Positions 15,001 through 20,220 of a stretch of 64,000 bases of DNA are shown one piece after another. The stretch is from positions 1,750,501-1,814,500 of the forward strand of contig NZ_CP107031.2 in the NCBI RefSeq assembly GCF_027474845.2, given 5' to 3'. Made by a program: the position numbers and the translations under genes. The notes beneath the pieces are model-generated. The model was not told the origin of the DNA and made no database searches. It worked only from the letters and a program-made list of their open reading frames with translations. The DNA is from Maribacter aestuarii. GTDB taxonomy: Bacteria > Bacteroidota > Bacteroidia > Flavobacteriales > Flavobacteriaceae. Each line of letters begins with the position of its first letter. Position 1 is the first letter of the stretch.

Positions 15001-16619
15001 ATGTTACGTTCCTTCCAATGACAAGCAACCCGATTGGATTGCCAGCTACAGGAACTTTCCCAGCGGGTACGTATCAATATTTTGTGAGGGATGCGGTTAA
15101 CGGATGTGAGGCTGTAGTTTCCAATGCAATTACAGAGGACCCAATAGTTCCATTGACTTTGGTCGTGGATAATAGTGCGGCATTTATCAACTGTACAGGA
15201 GAAAGTACCGCGATAATTTACGCGGAGGCAGATGGTGGACTTGGAAATTATCAATACGAGTTATTTACAGACGCTTCCTTGTCAATTGCCTCGAGAATAT
15301 CCGGGCCCCAACCTTTTGGAGAGTTCAGAAACCTACCTGCAGGAACCTATTATGTATCGGTAACTAGCGAGGATTGTGTAACAACACCGGAAGAAGTAGT
15401 TATACTTGAGCCTACTCCTTTAAGTTATACAGAAGATATTGTGAACATCACATGTGCAGGGGAGGAGAACGGTAGTATTACCGTAACCTTATCTGGTGGT
15501 GCTGGTGGATATCAGTATGCGATATCTCCTAACCTAAATCAGTTTGATACAATTAATACATTTACAGATTTGGCGCCTGGAGACTACACTGTTATTGCCC
15601 AAGATCAAAATGGTTGTTTCGAGTACCTGGAATATACAATTACAGAGCCGACCATGCTTATGGTAGATGCCACGACTACACCTGAAATCTGTGTTGATAG
15701 TCAAGACGCAACAATCTCCTTGAATATTTCCGGAGGGACTGCCCCGTATAGTACTGCTTTAAATTCCAACGATGATGCGGATTTTGTACAGGACAGGGTA
15801 GACTTTATGGATATGGCCGCGGGAAACTATTTGATATTCATAAGGGATGCTAACGGTTGTGAGATAAATGTCGTTGTTGACATAGAATCAGGCGTAAACC
15901 TTAATGCAGTTGTTGAACCTGTTTACGAGTGCTCTGGAAATATTCCGGACAATTATGTAAACATTACTTTGGAGGACCCATCAGTCATTGGAGATGTGTT
16001 GTATGCATTGGATTCTACCGACTCATCGGCTATGCAGTTAAATCCGGATTTCCGAAATATAGCTCCCGGCAATCATTTTATTGCCATAGCTCATGCCAAT
16101 GGCTGTATACAGACCGTAGACTTTACTATTGAAGCTTTCGAGCCACTGACGCTTATATTGGAACAAAGAAATCTCAATGAGATTACGGCGATTGCAGAAG
16201 GAGGTAGAGAAGGTTACACGTTCTACTTTGACGGCAGAAACAATGAGGATGACAACACCTTCTACATTACAAGAACGGATACCTATGAGGTAATCGTAGT
16301 AGATGAGAATGGTTGTGAAGCGGCGGCAAGTATTTTCATGGAATTCATTGATATAGAAATCCCTAACTTCTTTACACCTGATGGTGATGGACAGAACGAT
16401 TTCTGGATACCAAGGAACATGGAACAGTTCCCGGAAATACTAATAAAAATATTTGATCGTTATGGTAGAGTGGTATCCGAACAATCCTTTGATTCGCAGG
16501 GCTGGGACGGTAAATATGCAGGCAACGAATTGCCTACGGGAGACTACTGGTATGTGATTCAGTTAAACGGAGCTGAGGACGATCGAGAATTCGTAGGGCA
16601 TTTTACACTGTACAGATAA
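3..16619 (+). CDS. Giant SprB-repeat adhesin, T9SS type B sorting domain (5' partial)
   Basis: The reading frame is open at the left window edge, so the true N-terminus and signal peptide lie upstream; at least 5,537 residues are visible. Residues about 204-310 resemble a DUF11-type domain (LEKRVN, then LDYVLTFDNIGN). From there to about 5,450 the protein is a long series of roughly 80-residue Ig-like modules of SprB type, each with recurring TC.G..DG, GTYT..V.D and GC motifs. The last ~86 residues (from I5452, IPNFFTPDGDGQNDFW to a final FTLYR) are a gliding-motility-associated C-terminal domain, that is, a type B signal for export by the type IX secretion system. A PorP/SprF gene follows 20 bases downstream, the usual partner of such substrates. 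I infer a cell-surface adhesin comparable to SprB of Flavobacterium johnsoniae, with calcium or sugar binding unproven. It contains two generations of internal duplication. Confidence 0.93.
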   Translation, partial: AMYADVTSIVTGMTNPNGDYFVANVLASNGGGISGGISGGWSMVVVYENPNLPGSKYITTFDGYAGIKSGEEVTIPVNGFTTLPAPFPVIANMGVAALEGDNRIGGDGLEIDANGVDTPILFNTENPANNFFNSSITINDAPFTARTPNSVNTSGWDVDLFQIPNTNNRTIPNDATSANLRAFSSQDKYDIFFASFDVEIIAPNIILEKRVNTPGGVDITGQGVNLGQILDYVLTFDNIGNDDGTNYTIRDVLPVNVSPPDGRNFFNATDFSLPPGVTYTYDPSTREVVFTVPDDLVQDEDPEYSIRMRVQVAENCFDFINACSDLIENLAYGTYQGVQNSAMVTDDPSVTDFNSCGFTVPGATNFLLDDLSDCNFNRTVELCGASAILNAGDGFDEYIWYRDNNGNNDIDAVDTVINDGDPDNDPSTIVVNAIGTYIVDKIVADPCKGFKEIIVVEPFGSGTLPHPVIEFFNEVNGDADPSNDIPGEIVSCSVDNDLLPKLFLCGINDSHQIQVNIVDAQSIVWEQLDEGSCTPSGDDCANKALTCTWNQVGTGSNYILNSEGQYRLSVTYQNGCTSRFYFNGFQNNLDLQYTNRDIVCATPGNISITNLGNGYGYQLIDDSNNNIIVPFSDNNGPSFDFNSGENGAYRVEVTPLDGNGDPIANACVFTTPVIGILERDVTYAVNVTPATCFALGTINIQVNNADANYEYEIRLDDGSNGGAGTLIDNETAQPDNNFTFTDLSPGNYIAIARTADGCSYTEQVTILNNNDLTLDARVSQHITCREGNILMDSGGGQTPHTYAIWSYVDELGTNVTSYATPQDIPSSEFQTSQIFDILDPGDYTFVVVDRNNCFAFSNTVSIEFRPAAEFDPTSVIDVACFGDSSGTIQFNLIDDNGYQLTFFLYDENGVELATNSSGFFPNLPAGDYSIIINQRKGSSSCDYEENYTIAAPSNAVDATSVLIQDYTCLQEAIIEAQSVTGGTSPYEYSIDGINFIPDTTPNANRFENLTEGTYIITVRDAAGCTFPTDPITIDPLNEPTDLTFAATAPNCPDLTSDVTVSVVDGNPLFTYEIIAPAGDAVNNGNSNVFTALAPGTYTFRVTDNKGCAIQEDFTIAPVDRISTTGILDNNVTCFGLSDGAITYTVADFSGTYDYTVTGPATFSDSAQTNNSISLNGLAAGTYTIEVTDNNTNCTDTASVTVEAPPAALLISDLDVTDLTCSSSGTVPGSVVVTATDGWGGYEYELEDPAGTVTGPQSTNSFTGLTDTSGNYSVTVRDAGGCEVTQTFNLNPTVAPVLEVTANSLCYDSTTGLILTANVTSGGEAPFQYRLNGGPYQSQTDFTGLGPGSYTVEVIDSKNCTATTSIDVFPTMSASASLIKDLDCTASPDAQIEISIAGGNPSFSFEVFLNGTSFQANIAAPSIPFTYTTTTSGTYAFVITDNESCTITTNEVIVSDALPPTSTPIITDVRCNGDTNGVVDLNISGGLAPYSIVFDGSVPSAQEIYTDLAAGSYNYAITDSKGCVTNGTAVVSEPNALVLGTDITTDYDCTTGAATISVISVNGGIGPFEYSIDGVNFDGTTAFTGLLDGSYTITVRDANLCTATSNEIIAPLNEPTDLSFTQTAVTCPALTSDVTVTVTDGNPNFIYEIVAPAGDAVNNGNSNVFNALAVGTYTFRVTDDKGCFIEEDYTIAPIDQVTAVSQIVSNVTCVGDSDGEFTFTVTDFVSTYSYTVEDSLGNPIQSATTISITTPISVPGLAADTYVVNVIDDTTNCSTTINPVIAEPSAILDFTFTNSPATCIENATITVTATGGWGNYEYELENTVGPAIVYAYSNNNEFTNVPSGTYNIYVRDANGCIVTRPITITPAVAPTLALATSDFCYDSIDQASLTIDITDGVAPYSYSINSGGQNAIVGNQFTVSNLTPNTYNIQVTDAYGCISNVITETIEPQLTANAVLTQDLLCTGNAIIDVTIANGYTPYATYQVQFNGGGYGATTPIVGNTFTYNGASAAGTYQFLITDARGCTIETNEVIVTPALPPASLPIITDVRCNGDTNGVVDLNISGGSVPYSIIFDGSAPSAQEIYTDLAAGSYNYTITDSKGCVTNGTAVVSEPNALILTTGITTDYDCTTGSATISVTNVNGGTGPFEYSIDGVNFVGTTDFTGLTDGTYTITVRDANLCTAASIEVIDPLNEPTDLSFIQTAPTCPAIVSDVTVTVTDGNGPFTYEIIAPAASATNNSNNNVFTGLAPGTYTFRVTDAKDCFVDEDYTINPIPQVSVLYQLVSNVTCVGDTDGEFVFTVSDFVSTYSYTVEDSLGNPIQSANNINTTTPISVPGLAADSYVVNVVDDTTNCDVSTSALISEPAVALDFTFTNTPVSCIENAEITVTATGGWGSYEYQLENTVGPAIVYAYNGNNVFSNVPAGTYTIYVRDLNGCIVDKPITLDPAETPSIALGTSDFCYDSTDQASLTIDITDGVAPYSYSINGGGQNIITGSQFTVANLTPNTYNIVVTDAFGCTSNTITETIEPQLTANAVLTQDLLCTGNAIIDVTIASGYLPYATYQVQFNGGGYGATTPIVGNTFNYNGASAAGTYQFLITDARGCTIETNEVIVEPTVIPQATPLVTDVACFGGADGSVFIDVDENFGLAPYTISFNGSAFSLTTTYSGLAAGNYPYIVRDNKGCEFNGNAVVNEPLQILSSMTSRDVTCSNVPGGGNVLGGIDVTITQGGFANFTYTLYDSANNIVVLDSGDPNPAISASTTHSFDGVDFGDYYVRIIDGNGCESDLGSVRVRSNPYLTLTSNIPPPDCPTGGTAIITASGGSGDYSFQIFDIGTLPNTEVSTGPTSEEATFNGLNPGQTYIIEATDNVNLCTSYQEVVIPPLSTISAVVDTFTNISCFGSDDGTINFTVDNYDASVTNIDWEILNAITNTSVTGTGTYSGNIGPGPAGGPQSLTVNQIPPGDYVLLVREASAPSCTTTTTFRITEPSATVLSLISSTNANCFSDSEVTVRASGGTAPYTYAYVANGSPVPSSFPEGQTFTLDPSVSLDWDIYAQDANLCISPVLQVTITEDPIPAISLSIVDECVSEGTYQVEVTMDVAGVGPYRISVDGGSPQSAPGWVSAGDVVTVSNLSSGAHTIAIVDANGCGETENITIFPPLTALAVVSSDENCDPANTGEVTVSANGGSGVYTFTQTSPAGPSNGTGVFSGLTHSVSYTFEVEDTSTNCMVPVTITLPAPELPTFTLSATDVSCFGGNDGTITVTLDPGNIDTPYLYSLDGGTTTQPTNVFTGLVADTYNVTVISDKGCEDTMSIDVEEPSLLAISASASAYTCDDTASTITVTIDNDGTGNPSGTGPYLYSFDNGANFGTDNTYQAAYGSAAVNVVVEDSNGCQDTVSVPVPVMQEVTAVINQLQIIDCTNGEEIIEIVASNGSGNYTYTQLPSGNVVADPTNIVITAPGNYVYEITDTTTNCSVTVEHNVAPYDLIDAVATATNDATCSDSTDGTIEVTVTGYVGTFEYEVRDGSGTAVTATITDNATADPYVFTVPSTFGAGTYTVAITATAYPECTAVTNTVTIDAPEPLALTLVDVVNANCNVSDAVVTVLANGGTPAYTYGASQSGAGVPGAFTFDSTIELDPSVNLNWDIYVRDSNGCIIGAPLAVTIAMDPTPAISLSIVDECVSEGTYQVEVTMDVAGVGPYRISVDGGSPQSAPGWVSAGDVVTVSNLSSGAHTIAIVDANGCGETENITIFPPLTALAVVSSDENCDPANTGEVTVSANGGSGVYTFTQTSPAGPSNGTGVFSGLTHSVSYTFEVEDTSTNCMVPVTITLPAPELPTFTLSATDVSCFGGNDGTITVTLDPGNIDTPYLYSLDGGTTTQPTNVFTGLVADTYNVTVISDKGCEDTMSIDVEEPSLLAISASASAYTCDDTASTITVTIDNDGTGNPSGTGPYLYSFDNGANFGTDNTYQAAYGSAAVNVVVEDSNGCQDTVSVPVPVMQEVTAVINQLQIIDCTNGEEIIEIVASNGSGNYTYTQLPSGNVVADPTNIVITAPGNYVYEITDTTTNCSVTVEHNVAPYDLIDAVATATNDATCSDSTDGTIEVTVTGYVGTFEYEVRDGSGTAVTATITDNATADPYVFTVPSTFGAGTYTVAITATAYPECTAVTNTVTIDAPEPLALTLVDVVNANCNVSDAVVTVLANGGTPAYTYGASQSGAGVPGAFTFDSTIELDPSVNLNWDIYVRDSNGCIIGAPLAVTIAMDPTPAISLSIVDECVSEGTYQVEVTMDVAGVGPYRISVDGGSPQSAPGWVSAGDVVTVSNLSSGAHTIAIVDANGCGETENITIEPELQISASVNAQPSCITNDGIIDFSITGGSGASTVQLLRSDLSDTGLVPTGNQFLGVAFGNYIVRVTDNTLGTPNCFADAPVSLEEPTPVTLLATDKTDVSCAGLSDGSITINLAPTSVGVNDNPPYVYEITDGTNTFTQNTRLFTGLPAATYDITVTSNRNCIATDQIIIEEPLALDAAVTNITQLSCDVDNSTQTATIEVTISSGTGTPNYFYSVNGGTFRPTGGNVFTYETTIAGNYDIVVRDQNGCPFPLPTQTIAPLNTFTAIVTQNVAISCINPEEVLVTVTDDGNPHNYTFELLPIGNPFGTQTAVTATTATYDLIAVGNYTFRVTDVDTGCYVDTAPYEIAPFNFIDVVATATTPVTCFGDGNGALEVNITGYTGTYSYQVFDSTGNIVGGLVNTDTSVNPRPIGGLSGGNYYVRITETAVPFCSEDSNTVTISSPDMPLTAVVDVLAEPTCTDDQGEIRIDPSGGYAPYDIDMTNTTTGQTYSATDVQAISFNGLSAGNFDITVTDASGCVYNDTEVLNPATPIVADATPLVTDLACYGDNGAMVSANVTGGGSGSYEYQLNYYDPSGTTITFTTGQQLSPDFNDLGAGIYSITVSDGWNCDVTTNTVEVREPTLVEALLIRTDPLTCATGVEFELSATGGSGTYEYSTDNVTFLPMTSNPIGLPATGTFPAGTYQYFVRDAVNGCEAVVSNAITEDPIVPLTLVVDNSAAFINCTGESTAIIYAEADGGLGNYQYELFTDASLSIASRISGPQPFGEFRNLPAGTYYVSVTSEDCVTTPEEVVILEPTPLSYTEDIVNITCAGEENGSITVTLSGGAGGYQYAISPNLNQFDTINTFTDLAPGDYTVIAQDQNGCFEYLEYTITEPTMLMVDATTTPEICVDSQDATISLNISGGTAPYSTALNSNDDADFVQDRVDFMDMAAGNYLIFIRDANGCEINVVVDIESGVNLNAVVEPVYECSGNIPDNYVNITLEDPSVIGDVLYALDSTDSSAMQLNPDFRNIAPGNHFIAIAHANGCIQTVDFTIEAFEPLTLILEQRNLNEITAIAEGGREGYTFYFDGRNNEDDNTFYITRTDTYEVIVVDENGCEAAASIFMEFIDIEIPNFFTPDGDGQNDFWIPRNMEQFPEILIKIFDRYGRVVSEQSFDSQGWDGKYAGNELPTGDYWYVIQLNGAEDDREFVGHFTLYR
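2631..7868 (+). repeat. Older diverged super-repeats of about 580 residues in the adhesin
   Basis: Units start at the DVACFG / DVRCNGDTNG motifs at 2631, 4401, 6135 and 7869. The second and third units are each exactly 1,734 bases long (578 residues) and still share long near-identical DNA stretches, for example around 5951-6030 and 7685-7764. The first unit is about 1,770 bases and more diverged; internal landmarks at 3231 and 4956 are 1,725 bases apart. Each unit holds about seven SprB modules. So the protein has repeatedly grown by whole blocks of modules rather than by single modules. Confidence 0.85.
9216..13015 (+). repeat. Perfect 1,782-bp tandem duplication plus partial third copy inside the adhesin
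   Basis: Copy 1 is 9216-10997, copy 2 is 10998-12779, and a truncated third copy of 236 bases is 12780-13015. The translated copies (594 residues each) are identical, and all antisense frames I compared are identical too, so the DNA is essentially identical. The repeat is in frame, so gain or loss of a copy adds or removes 594 residues without breaking the gene. The block is richer in G+C than its flanks: by hand count, 42 of 60 bases at 9301-9360 against 25 of 60 at 9121-9180 and 21 of 60 at 13081-13140. Both composition steps coincide with the repeat borders. Confidence 0.97.
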
Positions 16620-16639
16620 GAACTTAACCTAAAAAAACT

Positions 16640-17584
16640 ATGCGTAATAGACTAATGACCTTGGCCTTTTTGATAAGTGCCTTCGCCCTAAGAGGTCAGG
16701 AGCTTACGATTCCGCAGCTCTCGCAATACCTTGCGGATAACCCTTTTGTAATGTCGCCAACCTATGCCGGTATTGGAGACCATGTGAAAATTAGGATTAA
16801 TGGTCTTACCCAATGGGTGGGTATCAAGGACGCGCCGGATACACAGTCTTTAGCGGCTGATATGCGGATAGGTGAAAAATCTGGTCTTGGTGCACTTTTA
16901 TATAATGATAGTAACGGTGAGACGAAACAAAGAGGGGCAAGGGTTTCCTTTGCGCACCACCTGACTTTAGACAGATATGATGACGAGTTCCTTTCTTTTG
17001 GTATCTCGTACAACTTCAACCAGTTTCGTATAGACATTGAGAATTTTGATGCACTTGACCCTAGTGTAACTGATGACAGGGCGACCACAAACCATAACTT
17101 TGACGTGGGCGTACTGTACAGGTATGATAAATTCTACATTAGTGCAAATGCATCCAACTTGTTGGACAAGGACCTTTCTGCTTTCAACCCCATATTTGAG
17201 CCGAACAGGCTTAGAAACTACTATTTGTATACAGGCTACAGGTATACTAAAAGCAAGAGCAGTAACCTGGAGATAGAACCATCAATCTTCTTTCAGCTTT
17301 TTGAAAGTGATGGCCGATCAGTTACAGATTTGAATGTAAAGTTCAGATGGTACGATTTTGAGGACTACTACTATGCGGGCGTGACTTATCGTTTTTTGAA
17401 CGACCAAATAGGAGATCCATTGTACATAGCTCCTATAGCCGGTTTAAAGAAAAGTAATTTCTATTTTGGCTATTCCTATCAGATTATTCTTAACGAGATT
17501 TTAGGTTATAGTTCCGGTACGCATGTGGTGACTTTGGGTGTGGACCTGTTTCAAGGCATCAGTAATTGTAGGTGTACCTATTAA
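16640..17584 (+). CDS. PorP/SprF family type IX secretion-associated outer membrane protein
   Basis: The 314-residue product starts with a signal peptide ending near ALRGQ, followed by the family opening (LTIPQLSQYLADNPFVMSPTYAGIG). It then has alternating amphipathic strands typical of an outer-membrane barrel and ends with an aromatic-rich strand region. SprF of F. johnsoniae is needed for secretion of the adhesin SprB, and PorP/SprF genes regularly sit directly after genes for substrates with type B C-terminal domains. That is the arrangement here, 20 bases after the adhesin stop, probably on the same transcript. I infer that it helps deliver or anchor the upstream giant adhesin. It is close to the usual family length of about 300-340 residues. 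Confidence 0.93.
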   Translation: MRNRLMTLAFLISAFALRGQELTIPQLSQYLADNPFVMSPTYAGIGDHVKIRINGLTQWVGIKDAPDTQSLAADMRIGEKSGLGALLYNDSNGETKQRGARVSFAHHLTLDRYDDEFLSFGISYNFNQFRIDIENFDALDPSVTDDRATTNHNFDVGVLYRYDKFYISANASNLLDKDLSAFNPIFEPNRLRNYYLYTGYRYTKSKSSNLEIEPSIFFQLFESDGRSVTDLNVKFRWYDFEDYYYAGVTYRFLNDQIGDPLYIAPIAGLKKSNFYFGYSYQIILNEILGYSSGTHVVTLGVDLFQGISNCRCTY

Positions 17585-17628
17585 ATCCCATTTCTTTATT
17601 TTAAGTTTGCCCAAACTTTAACAGGTAC

Positions 17629-17991
17629 ATGGGAACAGTCCGGGTTGAAAACATCAGAATTTACGCCTATCACGGTTGTCTTAACGAGGAAACAAGGATT
17701 GGAAGCTACTATTCCGTCAACGTTACTGTAAGCGCCGATTTAAAAAAAGCCTCCAACTCAGATAAATTGTCGGATACGGTAGACTATGTTCATATCAATA
17801 AAATCGTCAAACAAGAGATGGCGACACCCTCCAAACTCTTAGAACATGTGGCAAAGCGAATAAGTGACCGTATATTTACAGAAATTGATCTTGTAAATAA
17901 AATCAAAATCTATGTGTCTAAAATAAACCCCCCTATTGGCGGCGACGTGGAGAAAGTAACCGTTTGTCTAAAATTTAATAGAATAAGCTAA
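17629..17991 (+). CDS. folB: Dihydroneopterin aldolase
   Basis: A 120-residue protein of full family length. The opening (VRVENIRIYAYHGCLNEETRIGSYYSVN) contains the conserved YAYHGC...E segment, and SDTVDYVHINKIV and the C-terminal NPPIGGDVEKVTV match FolB. It cleaves dihydroneopterin to hydroxymethyl-dihydropterin and glycolaldehyde in cytosolic folate synthesis. The ATG start follows 44 bases after the PorP gene stop. No TAnnTTTG element is clear in that gap, so it may be read through from upstream or use a weak promoter. Two tRNA genes follow. Confidence 0.92.
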   Translation: MGTVRVENIRIYAYHGCLNEETRIGSYYSVNVTVSADLKKASNSDKLSDTVDYVHINKIVKQEMATPSKLLEHVAKRISDRIFTEIDLVNKIKIYVSKINPPIGGDVEKVTVCLKFNRIS

Positions 17992-17997
17992 TATACA

Positions 17998-18028
17998 TTT
18001 GCTAGAGTTCAACTTCATTTTATCTTTG
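17998..18028 (+). promoter_or_regulatory. Bacteroidota-type promoter for the first tRNA
   Basis: TTTG at 17998-18001 and TATCTTTG at 18021-18028 are separated by 19 bases, an exact match to the Bacteroidota primary sigma consensus TTTG-N19-TAnnTTTG. The tRNA starts 12 bases after the -7 element. Confidence 0.85.
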
Positions 18029-18040
18029 CAGGATAAATAA

Positions 18041-18112
18041 GGCATTGTGGTCGAATTGGATAGACGAGGTCTCGCAAGGACCTTTATGGTGGTTCGAGTC
18101 CACCCGATGCCT
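18041..18112 (+). tRNA. tRNA-Cys-like (anticodon GCA, unusual C33)
   Basis: The 72 bases fold into a full cloverleaf. The acceptor GGCATTG pairs with CGATGCC (one G-U), the D stem is GTC/GAC, the anticodon stem AGGTC/GACCT is perfect, and the T arm GGTGG-TTCGAGT-CCACC is perfect. U73 is the discriminator, as in bacterial tRNA-Cys. The seven-base loop is TCGCAAG, giving anticodon GCA, but position 33 is C instead of the nearly universal U. CCA is not encoded. It shares its acceptor pattern with the tRNA-Cys 107 bases downstream, so it looks like a diverged paralogue. Confidence 0.75.
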
Positions 18113-18198
18113 CTAAGTACCTATTTATAATCTGCGATAAAATTAAAAAGGGATAGTTATTCTTAACCCACAATTCTTCCTAGGATTAAATTAATGCT

Positions 18199-18206
18199 TA
18201 TTTTTG
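18199..18206 (+). promoter_or_regulatory. -7 element TATTTTTG before tRNA-Cys
   Basis: TATTTTTG matches TAnnTTTG and ends 13 bases before the second tRNA. I see no convincing TTTG at the -33 position. Confidence 0.55.
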
Positions 18207-18219
18207 ACGTCGATAAAAC

Positions 18220-18290
18220 GGCATCGTGGCCGAGTGGCTAGGCGCAGCTCTGCAAAAGCTTGTACAGCGGTTCGAATCCGCTCGATGCCT
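18220..18290 (+). tRNA. tRNA-Cys (GCA)
   Basis: The 71-base cloverleaf has acceptor GGCATCG/CGATGCC, D stem GCC/GGC, anticodon loop CTGCAAA (GCA with normal U33), T arm AGCGG-TTCGAAT-CCGCT and discriminator U73. One mismatch (C27-U43) closes the base of the anticodon stem. CCA is not encoded. A strong terminator follows directly. Confidence 0.93.
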
Positions 18291-18291
18291 C

Positions 18292-18324
18292 AAAAACCTT
18301 CCATAGCGGAAGGTTTTTCTTTTT
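18292..18324 (+). terminator. Rho-independent terminator of the tRNA unit
   Basis: An 11-bp perfect stem, AAAAACCTTCC / GGAAGGTTTTT, with loop ATAGC, is followed by CTTTTTT. It ends the tRNA-Cys transcript. Confidence 0.9.
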
Positions 18325-18339
18325 TAGGCTATTTATTCT

Positions 18340-18457
18340 GGCTCCTTGGGTGGTTAGGGGTAAACTGTATCTTTTAGTAGGATTTAATTTCACAACGGCT
18401 ATGATTAGAAATAAAGCATAGAAGTCCTACGCCAAATATTTCAAAACCCAAGGAGCC
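18340..18457. other. Nested inverted-repeat element, possible structured RNA
   Basis: Three stems nest inside each other. A perfect 12-bp stem joins 18340-18351 (GGCTCCTTGGGT) and 18446-18457; a 9-bp stem with one G-U joins 18377-18385 and 18422-18430; a 5-bp stem CTATG/CATAG joins 18399-18403 and 18417-18421. There is no T-run after the outer stem on either strand, so it is not a plain terminator. No open frame of note lies inside. It fills most of the gap between the tRNA terminator and the 3' end of the DoxX-like gene. It could be a small structured RNA, a 3'-UTR element or a small palindromic mobile remnant. Confidence 0.5.
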
Positions 18458-18492
18458 CTACAGCTACTTTGAAGATTTTAATTGTTCTATAC

Positions 18493-18891
18493 TTAAACCT
18501 GTAATAGAAATACCAGAAAAATAGCAGGAACAAAGTAAACAGCGATAGTTTTGGCTCCCTCGTAATCCTTGGCCATCCGCTGCCCAAAAAGCAACATTAG
18601 AAGGGCTAAACAAGACAGAATAGCGCCATAAAATGCCATGGTTCCATCATCTAATATCAGGAGTTGATATATACCGATTAGGCATAATATCCCAGAAATA
18701 ATTTCCACTAACATAACAATACCCAATAACAAAGGAACCAGCCCCTTTAATGGGGTTTCTGCAAAATGCCCTTTGAGCCATCCTAAATTCCCTTGCCAAT
18801 CATATACCTTGTCTATACCACTTTGCAAGAAGGTTATTATCAAAAAAAGGAGGAGTAGAATTTCGGTTGCGTTTTTCAGAAGGGTTTCCAT
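18493..18891 (-). CDS. DoxX-like four-helix membrane protein
   Basis: A 132-residue protein with about four hydrophobic segments (near residues 10-25, 48-72, 83-103 and 113-131). After helix 1 it carries FLQSGIDKVYDWQGNLGWLK, a pattern common in DoxX-like proteins of Bacteroidota. The molecular function of this group is not settled; links to respiration or thiol stress have been suggested for DoxX relatives. It lies just downstream of holB on the same strand with a 40-base gap, so it may be cotranscribed with it. Confidence 0.7.
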   Translation of the reverse strand: METLLKNATEILLLLFLIITFLQSGIDKVYDWQGNLGWLKGHFAETPLKGLVPLLLGIVMLVEIISGILCLIGIYQLLILDDGTMAFYGAILSCLALLMLLFGQRMAKDYEGAKTIAVYFVPAIFLVFLLQV

Positions 18892-18931
18892 ATAAGGTTT
18901 TTTAGTAGAGGTTCAGATTAGGCCATGTTTT

Positions 18932-20097
18932 TTATCCTGTTACTATAGTACTGGTCTTTTTGTGAAGAAGGCGGGTTAGCTTTATGGATAAGTCCGTAAA
19001 AACTATTTTCGCGTTTCCATTACGTTCTATGTGATATATAGCAGTTTCCAATTCCTCTGTAATTGCTAGAATATTATTTTCATGGACAAAAGGGGCAAAA
19101 TTCTTTAGTTTAAACCCGTCCGCATGAATTTTCATATAGGCCAACTCTTCTGCTCCATAATTGATCAGCAAGGCCTGTCTCATCACCATTATACAATAGT
19201 CCAAGAATTTTTTTTGCGTTTCTCTACCTGTTTTTGCAAGCTCATCACTCCAAAGAATGAGCTCATGAATGGCTCCCTTATTGCCCTTGGCCTTGAATGC
19301 GCTACGTACCCATTGCACGAACCATTTTTCAAAAACCAAGTCTTCGGAATCGTTATTGAGCAAATCCAGGGCCTTGTTAAAATTCCCGTTGGCCTCGTGG
19401 GCAATGCGTTGCGCCTCTTGTTTGGAACCTCCTTTTTAAGTAAGGCAGCCGCAATGGCGTCTTCCGGCAGGGGCGGAAAATGTAATATCTGACATCTAGA
19501 CCTTATGGTTTGTATGATTTGTTCTTCATCCTCACACAGCAAAAGAAATACTGTTTTTTCGGGTGGTTCTTCAATGAGCTTTAAAAGCTTGTTCGCGGCC
19601 GAGGTATTCATTTTTTCAGCCATCCATATTAACATAACCTTATAGCCGCCTTCATAGGACTTCAAAGAGAGCTTTTTAACAATATCAAGCGCCTCGTCTA
19701 CGCCAATCTGCCCTTGCTTTTTTTCTATTTCTATGAGTCTGTACCAATCGAACAGATTACCGTAAGGCTGCTCGGTCATAAATTGCCGCCATTCTTGCAT
19801 ATAATGATTGCTTACGGCATGTGATTTTACTTTATCCGAATTTGAAACTGGAAAGGCAAAGTGAACATCTGGATGGGAAAAGGAATTGAACTTTAGATTG
19901 CATGCGATACTACCATTTTCATTCTCCCCATCCTGATTGTTGCAAACCACATATTGCGAATAGGCTAAAGCCATGGGTAACAGGCCACAACCTTCTGGCC
20001 CTACGAACAATTGTGCATGCGGTATCCTTCCGGCGTCGGCACTAGAGGTCAAATGTTTTTTAATATGGGGAAGCCCTAAGATATCGCTGAACAACAT
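18932..20097 (-). pseudogene. holB: DNA polymerase III delta' subunit, broken by a one-base frameshift
   Basis: Reading from 20097, the protein matches the clamp-loader delta' subunit: LPHIKKHLTSSADAGRIPHAQLFVGPEG opening, AANKLLKLIEEPP and TIRSRCQ sensor-like motifs. After LLKKE the frame is lost, and the real C-terminal half (KQEAQRIAHEANGNFNKAL, then LNNDSEDLVFEKW to IVTG) continues in the -1 frame down to 18932. One missing base near 19424-19437, beside an A5 run on the coding strand, explains both halves. The -1 frame has a TAA just upstream, which limits the break to this short stretch. Delta' is normally needed for the replicative clamp loader, so an assembly error is the likeliest cause. 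The gene diverges from pgk. Confidence 0.85.
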
Positions 20098-20190
20098 GTA
20101 TTCAAATATAGTTTTTTTGAGCCGTTTTGGGGTTGGGAATGCATCGATAAATTAACATACGGACTTTTTTAACGCCACTCTTTAAATCTT

Positions 20191-20198
20191 TACATTTG
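20191..20198 (+). promoter_or_regulatory. -7 promoter element of pgk
   Basis: TACATTTG matches TAnnTTTG and lies 22 bases before the pgk ATG. Upstream, T-rich sequence at 20165-20170 may serve as a poor -33 element. Confidence 0.6.
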
Positions 20199-20220
20199 CA
20201 ACGCATAAAAGTAGTATGGT

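Noticed and set aside
18041..18457. Integration site or genomic island boundary at the tRNA pair
   Set aside because: No integrase, no repeated tRNA 3' end elsewhere in the window, and surrounding genes are housekeeping. The nested stems alone do not prove insertion.
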